Positions 55,675 to 64,000 of a DNA stretch of 64,000 bases are shown piece by piece. A program made the position numbers and the translations under genes. Under the pieces are notes generated by a model. That model did not search any database and was not told the origin of the DNA. It was given only the letters and a program-made list of their open reading frames with translations. The DNA comes from Propionibacteriaceae bacterium ZF39 (GTDB taxonomy: Bacteria; Actinomycetota; Actinomycetes; Propionibacteriales; Propionibacteriaceae), in assembly GCA_039565995.1 (NCBI GenBank), contig CP154795.1:2790001-2854000 (forward strand). Reading direction: 5' to 3'. Positions within the stretch are counted from its first letter, which is position 1. Each line of letters begins with the position of its first letter.

Positions 55675-57132
55675 TCAGTCGAGGCCGGCCACCGGCCACT
55701 CGTCGAGTTCGGCCGCTGCGATTTGGGGCTGGATCTTGTGGACGCGCAGGGCGTTCGTTTTTCCTGGTACGCCCACCGGCGACCCCGACACGATGACGAC
55801 CTTGTCGCCCACCTCGACCCGACCCGACTCCATCAGTGCCTGGTCGACCAGCCGCACCATCTCTTCGGTGGTGTCCGTCTCCGGGATCCGGAACGTGGTG
55901 ATGCCCCAGACGAGGGTCAGGATCTTGCGGGTCTTCTCATCGGGGGTGAACACGAGGACGGGGATCGGGCTGCGCAGTCGGGCCAGCCGACGGGCGGTCT
56001 CGCCGGACTTGGTGAAGGCCACCAGATATTTGGCGTTCACCCATTCGGCCACTTCGGCAGCGGCCTTCGCGATGACCCCACCGGTCGAGCGGGGGTCATA
56101 GTCCAGCCTGGCGATGCGGTCCATCCCCAATGCTTCGGTGCGTCCGACGATGCGGGCCATGGTGTTGACGGCCTGCACCGGATATTGGCCGATGGACGTC
56201 TCCCCCGACAGCATCACCGCATCGGTCCCGTCGAGGACCGCGTTGGCGACATCGGAGGCCTCGGCCCGGGTCGGCCGCGGTGCGGTGATCATGGATTCGA
56301 GCATCTGGGTCGCCACGATCACGGGTTTCGCGTGGCGACGGGCCGTCGAGATGATGCGCTTCTGGGCGAGCGGCACCTCTTCGAGCGGGAGCTCAACGCC
56401 GAGGTCGCCGCGGGCCACCATGATCGCGTCGAACGCGAGGGCGATCTCGTTGATCGCGTCGACCGCCTGCGGCTTCTCCACCTTGGCGATGACGGGCAGC
56501 CGGCGCCGCTCCTCCGACATGACCTGGTGGACCATGCGGATGTCGTCGGCGGACCGCACGAACGACAGCGCAATGAGGTCGAAGTCGTTGCGCAGCGCCC
56601 AGCGCAGGTCGGCGATGTCCTTCGGCGTCAGTGCCGGGACGTTGACGGCGACCCCGGGCAGGTTGATGCCCTTGTTGTTCGACAGGGGCCCGCCGACGGT
56701 GACGCGGGTGATGATCTCGTTCTCCGTCACCTTCTCGGCGGTCAGCATGACGCGCCCGTCGTCCAGGAGGATCGGGTCTCCCGGGCGGACGTCGGCGGTG
56801 ATGCCCTTGAACGTCGTGGAGCACCGGGTCTGGTCCCCCGGCACGTCGTCGGTGGTGATCGTGAAGCGATCGCCGTAGCCCAACTTGATCTTTCCGTCGG
56901 CGAACTTGCCCAGCCGGATCTTCGGGCCCTGCAGGTCGGCGAGCACACCGACCGGACGCTTCGTGTGTTCGGCCGCCCGGCGCAGGTCGGCGAGGCGGCG
57001 CTCATGCTCGGCGTGGTCGCCGTGGCTCATGTTGAATCGGGCGACGTTCATGCCGGCCTCGAGAAGGTCGGTCAGACGCTGGACGCCCTGGGTGGAAGGA
57101 CCGAGGGTGCAGACAATCTTGGCTCTACGCAC
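55675..57132 (-). CDS. pyk: Pyruvate kinase
   Basis: Converts phosphoenolpyruvate and ADP to pyruvate and ATP. I choose GTG 57132 because VRRAKIVCTLGPST is the family N-terminus and TACTGT ends six bases before it, so the message would be leaderless; 485 residues result. Conserved parts are ARFNMSHGDHAEH, GPKIRLG, the active-site lysine region VIAKVEKPQAVDAINEI, and MVARGDLGVELP. Then come TQMLESMITAPRPTRAEASDVANAVLDGTDAVMLSGET and a regulatory C-domain ending VHKIQP. Confidence 0.96.
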   Translation of the reverse strand: MRRAKIVCTLGPSTQGVQRLTDLLEAGMNVARFNMSHGDHAEHERRLADLRRAAEHTKRPVGVLADLQGPKIRLGKFADGKIKLGYGDRFTITTDDVPGDQTRCSTTFKGITADVRPGDPILLDDGRVMLTAEKVTENEIITRVTVGGPLSNNKGINLPGVAVNVPALTPKDIADLRWALRNDFDLIALSFVRSADDIRMVHQVMSEERRRLPVIAKVEKPQAVDAINEIALAFDAIMVARGDLGVELPLEEVPLAQKRIISTARRHAKPVIVATQMLESMITAPRPTRAEASDVANAVLDGTDAVMLSGETSIGQYPVQAVNTMARIVGRTEALGMDRIARLDYDPRSTGGVIAKAAAEVAEWVNAKYLVAFTKSGETARRLARLRSPIPVLVFTPDEKTRKILTLVWGITTFRIPETDTTEEMVRLVDQALMESGRVEVGDKVVIVSGSPVGVPGKTNALRVHKIQPQIAAAELDEWPVAGLD

Positions 57133-57180
57133 GTTCGGACAGTACCCCGCCCGGGCCAACAGTGGGTTACATGGGGCTGA

Positions 57181-58110
57181 TCAGGCTGCCCGCAGCACCG
57201 CCAGCGCATGCTCGAGATCGGCGGGATAGGGCGAGGAGAACGACACCTCGTCGCCCGTGCCGGGATGCGTGAAACCGAGGCGCACCGCGTGGAGCCACTG
57301 GCGTTCGAGGCCGAGGCGGGCGGCGACGACCGGATCGGCGCCATAGGTGAGATCCCCCACACAGGGGTGCCGGAGCGCGGCCATGTGAACGCGGATCTGG
57401 TGCGTACGCCCGGTCTCGAGATGAATCTCGAGCAGGGTGGCTCCGACCATCGCCTCGAGCGTGTCGTAGTGGGTGATCGAATGGCGTCCACCGTCGATGA
57501 TCGCCATTTTCCATTCGCCGCTGGGGTGACGCCCGATGGGCGCGTCGATCGTCCCGGTGAACGGATCGGGATGCCCCTGCACCACCGCGTGATAGACCTT
57601 CTCGACCGTGCGGTCGCGGAAGGCGCGTTTCAGCAGCGTGTACGCCCGCTCGCTCTTAGCCACCACCATGACACCGGAGGTGCCGACATCGAGGCGCTGC
57701 ACGATGCCCTGCCGTTCGGGCGCTCCGGAGGTCGAGATCCGGAAGCCGGCGCCCGCCAGGTGTTCGACGATCGAGGGACCCTCCCAGCCCAGGCTCGGGT
57801 GGGCAGCCACCCCGACGGGCTTGTCGACGACGACGATGTCGTCGTCATCGTGGATGATCCGGACCCCCTCGACCACCGTGGGGGTCACCTGGACCGCGCG
57901 TTCGACCTCCGGCAGCGTCACCTCGAGCATGGCGCCGGCTCGGAGCCGCTCGGACTTCCCGACGGGTACGCCGTCCTGGCGTACCAGCCCCTGCTCCGCG
58001 AGCTCTGCCACCCGGCTCCGCGACAGCCCGAGCATGCGAGCACCCGCCGCATCGGCGCGTTCGCCATCGAGGCCATCGGGAACGAGCAGCACCCGGGACT
58101 GGTCACTCAT
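57181..58110 (-). CDS. rluD: RluD-type 23S rRNA pseudouridine synthase
   Basis: Pseudouridine synthase of the RluA/RluD family, 309 residues from ATG 58110. An S4-like domain at the N-terminus ([25 protein letters not shown]) precedes the catalytic domain, which has the aspartate in [18 protein letters not shown] near residue 132. Later conserved parts are [20 protein letters not shown] and VGDLTYG. The start overlaps the lspA stop by four bases, so traR/dksA, lspA and rluD form a tightly coupled operon. Confidence 0.93.
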   Translation of the reverse strand: MSDQSRVLLVPDGLDGERADAAGARMLGLSRSRVAELAEQGLVRQDGVPVGKSERLRAGAMLEVTLPEVERAVQVTPTVVEGVRIIHDDDDIVVVDKPVGVAAHPSLGWEGPSIVEHLAGAGFRISTSGAPERQGIVQRLDVGTSGVMVVAKSERAYTLLKRAFRDRTVEKVYHAVVQGHPDPFTGTIDAPIGRHPSGEWKMAIIDGGRHSITHYDTLEAMVGATLLEIHLETGRTHQIRVHMAALRHPCVGDLTYGADPVVAARLGLERQWLHAVRLGFTHPGTGDEVSFSSPYPADLEHALAVLRAA

Positions 58111-58640
58111 GACGTGGCTGCCTTCTCCCGATCCTTCTCGAGTACGCCGTCGTGACCGATCCCCTTGATCAGCCACAGGAACATGATGGCGATCGCCCCG
58201 AAGACGACACACATATCCGCGATGTTGAAGATCGGCCAATAGGGCAATTGGAGGAAGTCGATGACATGACCGCGGGCGAACCCGGGCGGGCGGGTCAGCC
58301 GATCGATGAGGTTGCCGGTGATTCCCGCCACGACCAGGCCGAGCGCGATCGCCCAGCCGCCATGGCGGAGTTTGGGCACGACGACGATCAGCAGGAACGC
58401 CAGCACGCCGACGGCGAGCAGCGTGAAGATCCACGTGGCCCCTTCTCCGATCGAGAAGGCGGCGCCGGGGTTGCGGATCAGATAGAGACGCAGCAGGTCA
58501 CCGAGCAGAGGCACGGGGGTCGCCGGGGTCAGATAGGCCACCGCGGCGATCTTGGTGATGACATCCAGGGCCAGAGCCACGACGGCCACCAGCGTGAATC
58601 GGGTCCACGCGGACCGTCGGGAGAGCACGGAGTCGCTCAC
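58107..58640 (-). CDS. lspA: Lipoprotein signal peptidase
   Basis: Aspartic membrane protease that cleaves prolipoprotein signal peptides, 177 residues from GTG 58640 with AAAGG just before it. There are four transmembrane helices. The two catalytic aspartates lie in [13 protein letters not shown] (near residue 115) and [11 protein letters not shown] (near residue 143). [13 protein letters not shown] is the conserved loop. It overlaps the zinc-finger gene before it (GTGA) and rluD after it (ATGA). It serves lipoproteins such as LivK and the Rieske protein. Confidence 0.95.
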   Translation of the reverse strand: MSDSVLSRRSAWTRFTLVAVVALALDVITKIAAVAYLTPATPVPLLGDLLRLYLIRNPGAAFSIGEGATWIFTLLAVGVLAFLLIVVVPKLRHGGWAIALGLVVAGITGNLIDRLTRPPGFARGHVIDFLQLPYWPIFNIADMCVVFGAIAIMFLWLIKGIGHDGVLEKDREKAATS

Positions 58641-59092
58641 CGCCTTTCTTGGCGTTGCTTGCAGGACAGGCACATGGTCGCCCGCGGATAGACCTGCAGG
58701 CGCCCCTTGCCGATGGCTTCCCCGCAATTCTCGCAGCGTCCATAGGTGCCGAGCTCAATCATCCGAAGGGCGAGCTCACTCTGCTTGAGCATGTCGCGGG
58801 CATTCGCCGCCAACGACATCTCCTGATCGCGCTCGAAGTTGGCCGAACCCACGTCGGCCGGGTCGCGACCCGCCCCCTCGGTGCTGTCGCGGAGCAGGTT
58901 CTGCAGCTCGGCCTCGGCCTGCTCGATGGCCCGATGGTGCTTCACGATCTCGGCCCTGAGGTCGTCGATGACTTCATCGAGCTCCTCGGAAGTCCACGGC
59001 TCCTCTCCCTCGCGGATCGGAAGCTCCGCCGCCGTCACGCCCGGTGTGGCGATCTCGGAATCGGCGGCATCGGACTTCTTGGCGGTGGGCAT
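58637..59092 (-). CDS. DksA/TraR-type zinc-finger protein
   Basis: Protein of 151 residues from ATG 59092 with AAGGAG before it. An N-terminal Lys/Ala/Asp-rich stretch leads to a coiled coil (DEVIDDLRAEIVKHHRAIEQAEAELQNLL). The C-terminal C4 zinc finger is CENCGEAIGKGRLQVYPRATMCLSCKQRQ. The GTYGRCENCGE block is the DksA/TraR signature. In this position, ahead of lspA, it is common in actinobacteria. A role at RNA polymerase is inferred from the family. Confidence 0.9.
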   Translation of the reverse strand: MPTAKKSDAADSEIATPGVTAAELPIREGEEPWTSEELDEVIDDLRAEIVKHHRAIEQAEAELQNLLRDSTEGAGRDPADVGSANFERDQEMSLAANARDMLKQSELALRMIELGTYGRCENCGEAIGKGRLQVYPRATMCLSCKQRQERR

Positions 59093-59143
59093 CGAGGGCT
59101 CCTTTGCCGGACTGGACTGATAGTGGTCCGGCTGAGAGTACAC

Positions 59144-59173
59144 GAAGGGGCCCCGCCTGCGCGGGGCCCCTTC
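59144..59173 (-). terminator. Hairpin after divIVA
   Basis: Perfect 13-base stem (GAAGGGGCCCCGC / GCGGGGCCCCTTC) with a four-base loop between divIVA and the traR/dksA operon. It lacks a U-run on either strand but is strong enough to stop or pause transcription. Confidence 0.65.
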
Positions 59174-59214
59174 AAAGAGTTTCCGACCGGATCGACGATC
59201 AATCCGGAACCGGC

Positions 59215-60171
59215 TCAGTTGTTGCGCTGATTCTCACCCAGGAGGGCGTCCAGACGCGGGGTGTTGCTGGCCTGACCGGACTGACCGGGCTGTCCGCCGG
59301 AGCGGGTCGGGCCCTGGTTGCCCTGGGCGGACGACTGCTGCGGGCCGCTGGAACGGCGGCCCTCCTGGCCGTTGTTGGTGTTGTTGTCGGCACGGTCGGC
59401 CAGGCTGGGCTTGGACGACGGCTCCAGGGAGATCCCCTCCACCGTCTGAAGCTGCTGCTTCAGGTGGCTGGCGAACGACTGACGATAGTTGGCCTCGAAG
59501 CTGCGCAGCTGGCCGACGGCGTCCTGGAGCTGGTCGCGCTCGGTCTCGAGCTGCGAGAACAGCTCGGTGCGGCGCATGCCGACCTGACGATCGAGATCGG
59601 CGGCGCGGCCCTGGGCCTCGTTGGTGAGGCGCTCCGCGTTGACGCGGGCCTCGGACTCGACGCGCTCCGCCTTGGTGCGGGCGTCGGTGGTGATCTGGTG
59701 AGCCTTCTGGTTGGCCTCTTCCACCTTGCGCTTGGCCTCGGCGCTGGCCTCGTTGACCAACTGCTCCGACTGCTCGGTGGCCATCTGGACGAGCCGGACG
59801 ACGGCGGGGCTGGCCTCCGCGGACGTGGTGACCTGCAGCTTCTGCACGCCGTCGGCCACCTGGGCTGCCGGCTGCTGCGGCTGGGCCACGGGCTGGGGCC
59901 GGGCAGGCTCGGGCTGGGGCTTGGCCTGCTCCTGCTGGGCGGCCTGGCGACGGAGCTCCTCGTTGCTGGGCTCGCTGCGATCCTGCTGCTGGCGGGTCTG
60001 GGACTGCTTCAGAGCCTCGACCTGCTGCTTGAGCGTCTGGTTCTCTTCGATGAGCTGGGCGAACGATGCCTCGACTCGGTCGACGAAAAGGTCGACCTCG
60101 GAGACCTCATAGCCGGTGCGCCGCGCCATGTGGAACTTCGTCTTGCGGACTTCGTCCAGGGTTAGGGTCAT
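59215..60171 (-). CDS. divIVA: Polar growth / septum-site protein DivIVA (Wag31-like)
   Basis: Cytoplasmic coiled-coil scaffold that marks cell poles and directs wall growth in actinobacteria, 318 residues. The DivIVA N-domain is residues 1-60 (LTLDEVRKTKFHMARRTGYEVSEVDLFVDRVEASF). A Gln/Pro/Ala-rich linker covers about 60-110. A long coiled coil (about 118-245) has many Glu/Ala/Lys heptads. The last 70 residues are Asn/Gly/Ser/Gln-rich and likely disordered, ending RLDALLGENQRNN. It lies downstream of ftsZ-sepF-yggT, the normal place. Confidence 0.94.
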   Translation of the reverse strand: MTLTLDEVRKTKFHMARRTGYEVSEVDLFVDRVEASFAQLIEENQTLKQQVEALKQSQTRQQQDRSEPSNEELRRQAAQQEQAKPQPEPARPQPVAQPQQPAAQVADGVQKLQVTTSAEASPAVVRLVQMATEQSEQLVNEASAEAKRKVEEANQKAHQITTDARTKAERVESEARVNAERLTNEAQGRAADLDRQVGMRRTELFSQLETERDQLQDAVGQLRSFEANYRQSFASHLKQQLQTVEGISLEPSSKPSLADRADNNTNNGQEGRRSSGPQQSSAQGNQGPTRSGGQPGQSGQASNTPRLDALLGENQRNN

Positions 60172-60254
60172 CGTTCACCTCGAATAGTCGGGAAGGCACT
60201 TCCCACATTGAATCGTCGGTGCCCGACCAACACTTTGGCACCTCTCAACACGAC

Positions 60255-60283
60255 AGTATCAGCAACAACGCGGAGTGCATCAA
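60255..60283 (-). promoter_or_regulatory. Promoter of divIVA
   Basis: Minus strand TTGATG, 17 bases, GATACT, giving a leader of about 75 bases with GAGGTGA before the ATG. The 170-base gap to yggT holds nothing else that I recognise. Confidence 0.5.
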
Positions 60284-60341
60284 GTCAGCACCGGCGCAGA
60301 ACCGGTTGCCACAGCGCGGTCGACGCTTTGCCCCAGCGTGA

Positions 60342-60635
60342 TCAACGCATCAGCAGGCTGTAATTCAGCTGCCGCAGGACCAGGACGCCGAGCCAGAGAA
60401 TCATGAAGCCCAGATCGAGCATGATGTTCCCCACCCGGACGGACGGGATGAACTTGCGGAGAAACCGCAACGGTGGATCGGTGAGCGTGTAGACGGCTTC
60501 GGCGAGAACAAGCACCGCGCCGCGGGGCTGCCAGTTCGGGGAGAACATGGGCACCCAGCTCAGAATCATGCGAGCGAAGAGAACCGCCAGATAGATCCAG
60601 AGCACGATGTCGATAATCATGCCGACGACAATCAT
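60342..60635 (-). CDS. yggT: YggT-family membrane protein
   Basis: Small membrane protein of 97 residues with two helices (about 4-24 and 70-90). The family block is LFARMILSWVPMFSPNWQPRG, then LTDPPLRFLRKFIPSVRVGNIMLDLGFMILWLGV. YggT proteins are encoded in division clusters next to sepF; the function is not settled. It follows sepF by 36 bases and is probably cotranscribed. Confidence 0.92.
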   Translation of the reverse strand: MIVVGMIIDIVLWIYLAVLFARMILSWVPMFSPNWQPRGAVLVLAEAVYTLTDPPLRFLRKFIPSVRVGNIMLDLGFMILWLGVLVLRQLNYSLLMR

Positions 60636-60671
60636 TCGGGTTCCTCCGCGAAGTCCTTCGGGCCGGTGGCG

Positions 60672-61178
60672 TCAGCTCTGGTTGTAGAAACCGCCGGCGA
60701 TGCGCTCCTTGTCCTCCGCCGTCACATTCACGTTCTGCGGCGACAACAGGAACACCTTGCTGGTAACGCGCTCAATAGTGCCACGCAGCCCAAAAATCAG
60801 ACCCGCTGCGAAATCGACGAGACGCTTGGCGTCGGAATCATCCATTTCGGTCAGGTTCATGATGACCGGGACGCCGTCACGGAAGTGCTCGCCGATCGTG
60901 CGGGCCTCGTTGTAGGTGCGGGGATGAACGGTGATGATGCGGGACATATCGGCCGTCTTCTTCTTGGGCGCTGGCGGGGTCTGGCGGGCCACGGGCTCGA
61001 CCGGGCGACGACGCGGCTCCAGCTCGTGGATGCTGGCGGAGTCCTCGATCTCGTCGGGCTCCCGCACCGAGACATCCTCGGTGATCTCGATGTCCGAATG
61101 CTCGTCATAGGAGTCCTGATAGCGATCCGACGTCGTCAGTCCGAACCACTCAGCAGCGCTCCGCAGTCTTCCGGCCAT
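60672..61178 (-). CDS. sepF: Cell division protein SepF
   Basis: Membrane-binding protein that anchors FtsZ at the septum in actinobacteria, 168 residues from ATG 61178 (GGAAGGA at good spacing). The N-terminal amphipathic helix ([14 protein letters not shown]) is followed by an acidic linker. The SepF core comes from about residue 80 ([31 protein letters not shown], then [30 protein letters not shown]). It sits between pgeF and yggT, without the yggS gene that often lies between pgeF and sepF. Confidence 0.95.
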   Translation of the reverse strand: MAGRLRSAAEWFGLTTSDRYQDSYDEHSDIEITEDVSVREPDEIEDSASIHELEPRRRPVEPVARQTPPAPKKKTADMSRIITVHPRTYNEARTIGEHFRDGVPVIMNLTEMDDSDAKRLVDFAAGLIFGLRGTIERVTSKVFLLSPQNVNVTAEDKERIAGGFYNQS

Positions 61179-61249
61179 CTCGGTCCTTCCCAAAAACCTC
61201 CGCCGACACAGAGCCGACTCTCATCGACCCTCAGCGTACCTGTCGGGAT

Positions 61250-62044
61250 TCACGCGCCAAGAACCGACACGCTTTGGGCAGGGAGCCACACGAAGGCGCC
61301 CAATCGGCCCGCCCCTGCCCCGTCACGGCGGTGGCTGTGGAGGTCGGGAGAGGTCCGCGTACACGGGCTGTGGCGCTCGACCACGCATCCGAGATCGCGC
61401 AGTTGCCGGTCGGCGGCGGCCCCGAGGTCGAGGGCCGGCGTACCCCAGGAGGTCTCGGCGTACGCCCCGGGGAGCTGCTCGCCGATCTCGTCCCGCATCG
61501 CCGCGGGCACCTCGTAGCAGGCGCCGCAGATGTGGGGCCCGAGCCAGGCCCGGATGTCGGTCGCGCCCAGATCCCGCATGGTGGCGACGGTGTTGGTGAG
61601 TACGCCGGCGGCCAGCCCGACACGCCCCGCGTGTGCGGCACCCACCACGCCGACCGAGGCATCGGCGAAGAGCACCGGCAGGCAGTCGGCCACGCGGATG
61701 CAGAGCGCGACGCCTGTCCGGTCGGTGACCAGTGCGTCGGCGCGCTGCAGGGGCGTGCCGGTGGCTTCCGACCCCAGGTGTTGCCGCTCGGTCCAGCCCG
61801 CCAGGAGGGCCTCGTCGACGATGACCACCTCCGGGCCGTGGACCTGCGCGAGGGTGATGATCGGCCCGAAGCCGAGGACGCGGCGTACGCGCTCGAAGTT
61901 CTCCCCCACCGCGGCCAGGTCGTCGACGTCGGTCCGGCCGAGGTTGAGCGGGCCGAAGGCTCCGCCGGAAACCCCACCGGACCGATCGGAGAAGGCAAGG
62001 CCCACCGGCCGGTCCGGGGAGGGTCGGTGCAGGAACGAGAACAC
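61250..62044 (-). CDS. pgeF: YfiH/PgeF-family multicopper-polyphenol-oxidase-like protein
   Basis: Member of the YfiH (formerly DUF152, laccase-domain) family, 264 residues. Some members act as purine nucleoside phosphorylases or as peptidoglycan-editing factors. Zinc-binding and family motifs are QVHGPEVVIVDE near residue 66, RVADCLPVLFAD near residue 118, GAAHAGRVGLAAGV with a second histidine, and LGPHICGACYEV. The C-terminus has an SPCTRTSPDLHSHRRDG block. It follows ftsZ by 13 bases, so it is in the division operon. Confidence 0.92.
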   Translation of the reverse strand: MFSFLHRPSPDRPVGLAFSDRSGGVSGGAFGPLNLGRTDVDDLAAVGENFERVRRVLGFGPIITLAQVHGPEVVIVDEALLAGWTERQHLGSEATGTPLQRADALVTDRTGVALCIRVADCLPVLFADASVGVVGAAHAGRVGLAAGVLTNTVATMRDLGATDIRAWLGPHICGACYEVPAAMRDEIGEQLPGAYAETSWGTPALDLGAAADRQLRDLGCVVERHSPCTRTSPDLHSHRRDGAGAGRLGAFVWLPAQSVSVLGA

Positions 62045-62057
62045 CGGCTCCGTCAGC

Positions 62058-63350
62058 TCAGTCGAGGAACTTCAGGAAGTCGGGCACATCGAGTTCGTCG
62101 TCGTCCGCAGCCGGTCGGGGCTCGGGACGAGACTCCTGACGCGGCTCGGGACGCGAGTCCTGGCGCGGCTCGGGACGCGGTTCCGGGCGGTACTCGGGAC
62201 GCGGTTCCGGACGGGTCTGCGGCTCGGGCTCACGGCGGAACTCGGGCTCACGGCGGAACTCGGGCTCGCGCCGGGGCTCGGGCTCGCGACGGGGGTCGGG
62301 CCGGGTCTGGGTGGTCGCAGCCGGGCGGGAACCGCCGAACGGCGACTTGCCGGCACCGCCGGTCAGGCCGACATTGCGGGTCTCCTGCTTGCGAGGCGGT
62401 TCACCGTTGGCGAAGCCGGCCGCGATGACCGTGACGCGCACCTCGTCACCCAGGGCATCGTCGATCACGGTGCCGAAGATGATGTTGGCGTCGTCGTGGG
62501 CCGCTTCCTGGATCAGGTTGGCGGCGGCCGACACCTCGAAGAGGCCCATATCGGAGCCGCCCGCGATGGCGAGCAGCACGCCCTGGGCACCGTCGATGCT
62601 GGATTCCAGCAGCGGCGACGACACGGCCATTTCGGCGGCCGCCCGGGCCCGGTCCTCGCCGCGGGCCGAGCCGATGCCCATGAGGGCCGAGCCGGCGTTC
62701 GACATGATCGACTTCACGTCGGCGAAGTCGAGGTTGATCAGGCCCGGGGTGGTGATCAGGTCGGTGATGCCCGAGACGCCCTGCATGAGCACCTGGTCGG
62801 CCTGCTTGAAGGCGTCCAGGATCGCGACCTGGTGGTCGGTCATCTGCAGGAGCTTGTCGTTGGGGATGACGATGAGGGTGTCGACCTCTTCGCGCAGGTT
62901 CGCGATGCCCGTGTCGGCCTGGGTGGCGCGGCGGCGTCCCTCGAAGCCGAAGGGTCGGGTGACGACGCCGATGGTCAGGGCGCCGAGCGAGCGGGCGATG
63001 CGGGCCACGACGGGTGCGCCGCCCGTGCCCGTGCCGCCACCCTCACCGGCGGTGACGAAGACCATGTCCGCACCTTTGAGGACTTCTTCGATCTCGTCCG
63101 AGTGGTCCTCCGCGGCCTGCCGGCCCTTGTCGGGGTCGGCTCCGGCCCCCAGACCTCGCGTGAGTTCCCGACCGATGTCGAGCTTGACGTCCGCATCGCT
63201 CATGAGGAGCGCCTGCGCATCGGTATTGACGGCGATGAATTCCACGCCCCGCAGTCCGGACTCGATCATGCGGTTGACGGCGTTCACGCCACCCCCGCCG
63301 ACCCCTACGACTTTGATGACGGCGAGGTAATTCTGGGAAGGATTGACCAC
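62058..63350 (-). CDS. ftsZ: Cell division protein FtsZ with an Arg/Glu/Pro-rich linker
   Basis: Tubulin-like GTPase that forms the division ring, 430 residues from GTG 63350. GTP-binding parts are [16 protein letters not shown] near residue 14 and the tubulin signature [14 protein letters not shown] near residue 102; the T7 loop is [17 protein letters not shown]. After residue about 315 the linker is made almost only of Arg, Glu and Pro in RREPE/RPEPR repeats for some 70 residues, then the conserved end [13 protein letters not shown]. That end binds SepF and FtsA-like partners. It is preceded on the same strand by ftsQ. Confidence 0.97.
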   Translation of the reverse strand: MVNPSQNYLAVIKVVGVGGGGVNAVNRMIESGLRGVEFIAVNTDAQALLMSDADVKLDIGRELTRGLGAGADPDKGRQAAEDHSDEIEEVLKGADMVFVTAGEGGGTGTGGAPVVARIARSLGALTIGVVTRPFGFEGRRRATQADTGIANLREEVDTLIVIPNDKLLQMTDHQVAILDAFKQADQVLMQGVSGITDLITTPGLINLDFADVKSIMSNAGSALMGIGSARGEDRARAAAEMAVSSPLLESSIDGAQGVLLAIAGGSDMGLFEVSAAANLIQEAAHDDANIIFGTVIDDALGDEVRVTVIAAGFANGEPPRKQETRNVGLTGGAGKSPFGGSRPAATTQTRPDPRREPEPRREPEFRREPEFRREPEPQTRPEPRPEYRPEPRPEPRQDSRPEPRQESRPEPRPAADDDELDVPDFLKFLD

Positions 63351-63577
63351 GGAGGTTCCCGCCTTCTTTCTCCTGGGTACGGACAGCTTGGTGTGCCGGA
63401 TGTGGGGCCCCCCAAGCTGGTCCGCACGGGAGGGGAAGTCTGGGCTCGGCTCCGGCAGACCTCAGGCTATGAGACCCCCCACAGCACCGCCAACATATGA
63501 CCGGCGGTTGGGCGTGTTGACCTCAAGCTCTACTTCAGAGTGAGACCGAACCCTCAACGCTGTTCTGTTTCGGCCAG
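63351..63577 (-). other. Intergenic region between ftsQ and ftsZ
   Basis: 227 bases without a gene. It should hold the ftsZ promoter. I see an 8-base inverted repeat (63384-63391 and 63412-63419) that would fold in the ftsZ leader and no clear terminator after ftsQ. No convincing -35/-10 pair stands out. Confidence 0.4.
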
Positions 63578-64000
63578 TCAGCGCGTACTCGGTCGCGCCG
63601 GGGCGCTGACATCGATGTGTTTCGCCGCGGTGCTGCGGACCAGGGCGAGGGCCACCTGGGCCTTGAGCCCCGCTTCCTCGGCGGAACCGAAGAAGATCTC
63701 CCGCTCCCCCCGCAGGTGGATGGTGATGGCGTCCCGCGAGGTGAAGCGCACCAACTCCGCCTGTTCGCGCAGCTCGATCGGCAACGCAGCGACGACAGCG
63801 GCCGCGGCCGTCAGCGTGCGTGGATCGTCCAGGGCTCCCAGTCCCTCGATCAATCCGTCGGGGCGGGGGCCGACGAACACTGCTCCGCTCGCGTCGACCA
63901 GCGTCGCGCGGTCCCCCTGGCCGATGGCGAAGACGGGGACGCGTTCGGTCACCGTGACGACCACCGTCGACGGCCATGCCCTCCGCACGTTCACGCGGTC
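63578..64000 (-). CDS. ftsQ: Cell division protein FtsQ, 5' end outside the window
   Basis: C-terminal part of the bitopic division protein FtsQ, which links early and late division proteins in the envelope. The frame stays open to the window end, so the membrane helix and most of the POTRA domain lie outside. The visible part begins with the POTRA-end strand VRRAWPSTVVVTVTERVPVFAI, then the FtsQ domain LVDASGAVFVGPRPDG and a final IDVSAPARPSTR-like end. The place just ahead of ftsZ is the standard dcw order. Confidence 0.88.
   Translation of the reverse strand, partial: DRVNVRRAWPSTVVVTVTERVPVFAIGQGDRATLVDASGAVFVGPRPDGLIEGLGALDDPRTLTAAAAVVAALPIELREQAELVRFTSRDAITIHLRGEREIFFGSAEEAGLKAQVALALVRSTAAKHIDVSAPARPSTR

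Overview
The window is about 64 kb of high-GC actinobacterial chromosome. The gene content (RbpA, WhiA, Wag31/DivIVA, SepF, PdtaR, a FadA2-FabG4-HtdX type cluster, UvrA next to an MBL hydrolase) and the gene order fit the order Propionibacteriales, most likely a Propionibacteriaceae member. This is inferred from gene content and order only. Most genes are ordinary core genes, and the largest gene-free stretch is about 255 bases.

Layout. 1-6.6 kb: sugar metabolism on two strands (tal 3' part, pgl; rbpA, secG, tpiA, pgk, gap) with a DUF2236/MpaB oxygenase gene set between secG and tpiA. 6.7-11.7 kb: whiA-yvcK-rapZ-uvrC. 11.8-14.5 kb: a Rieske lipoprotein and a translationally coupled lipid kinase / APP1-type phosphatidate phosphatase pair. 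14.5-22.9 kb: uvrA, an MBL hydrolase, a PhnZ-like HD protein, a FusB-like zinc protein, terC behind a yybP-ykoY (manganese) riboswitch, and uvrB. 22.9-27.8 kb: two surface/membrane proteins, coaE, rpsA. 27.8-38 kb: mug, a TetR-controlled thiolase-reductase-dehydratase operon, a decayed DUF4132 gene, an HNH/DUF222 nuclease, a frameshifted acyl-CoA ligase, sdaA. 38-44.3 kb: an AAA ATPase, polA, a hotdog thioesterase, a glutamine amidotransferase, and a three-gene operon (CPBP protease, small membrane protein, XRE regulator) with a repeat-rich promoter. 44.3-47.9 kb: HtrA-type protease and a potassium channel with its DUF6394 neighbour. 47.8-54.8 kb: a livKHMGF branched-chain amino acid transporter with an intact IS3-family element just upstream of its promoter. 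54.8-64 kb: pdtaR, tRNA-Leu, pyk, rluD-lspA-traR/dksA, then the division genes divIVA, yggT, sepF, pgeF, ftsZ and the 3' part of ftsQ.

The most interesting signal is regulatory. Upstream of uvrA, uvrB, uvrC, polA and the MBL hydrolase there is the same two-part element: a TTGTCRGTG-like nonamer, exactly 8 bases, then TAnnnT. A weaker copy precedes the HNH nuclease. This matches the mycobacterial RecA-independent DNA-damage promoter (RecA-NDp, bound by PafBC), so the window holds a dispersed excision-repair regulon that includes two genes not usually counted as repair genes. A second general signal is leaderless transcription: TAnnnT lies 6-7 bases before the start codon of about a dozen genes, and it helps fix several start codons. 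A third is a strong excess of the palindrome GCGTACGC, about thirty copies by eye, spread over coding and intergenic DNA.

Broken or mobile parts are few: the IS3-family element with a 5-bp target duplication, the truncated and frameshifted DUF4132 gene beside the HNH nuclease, and a one-base shift in the acyl-CoA ligase gene at a C run that may be real or a sequencing error.
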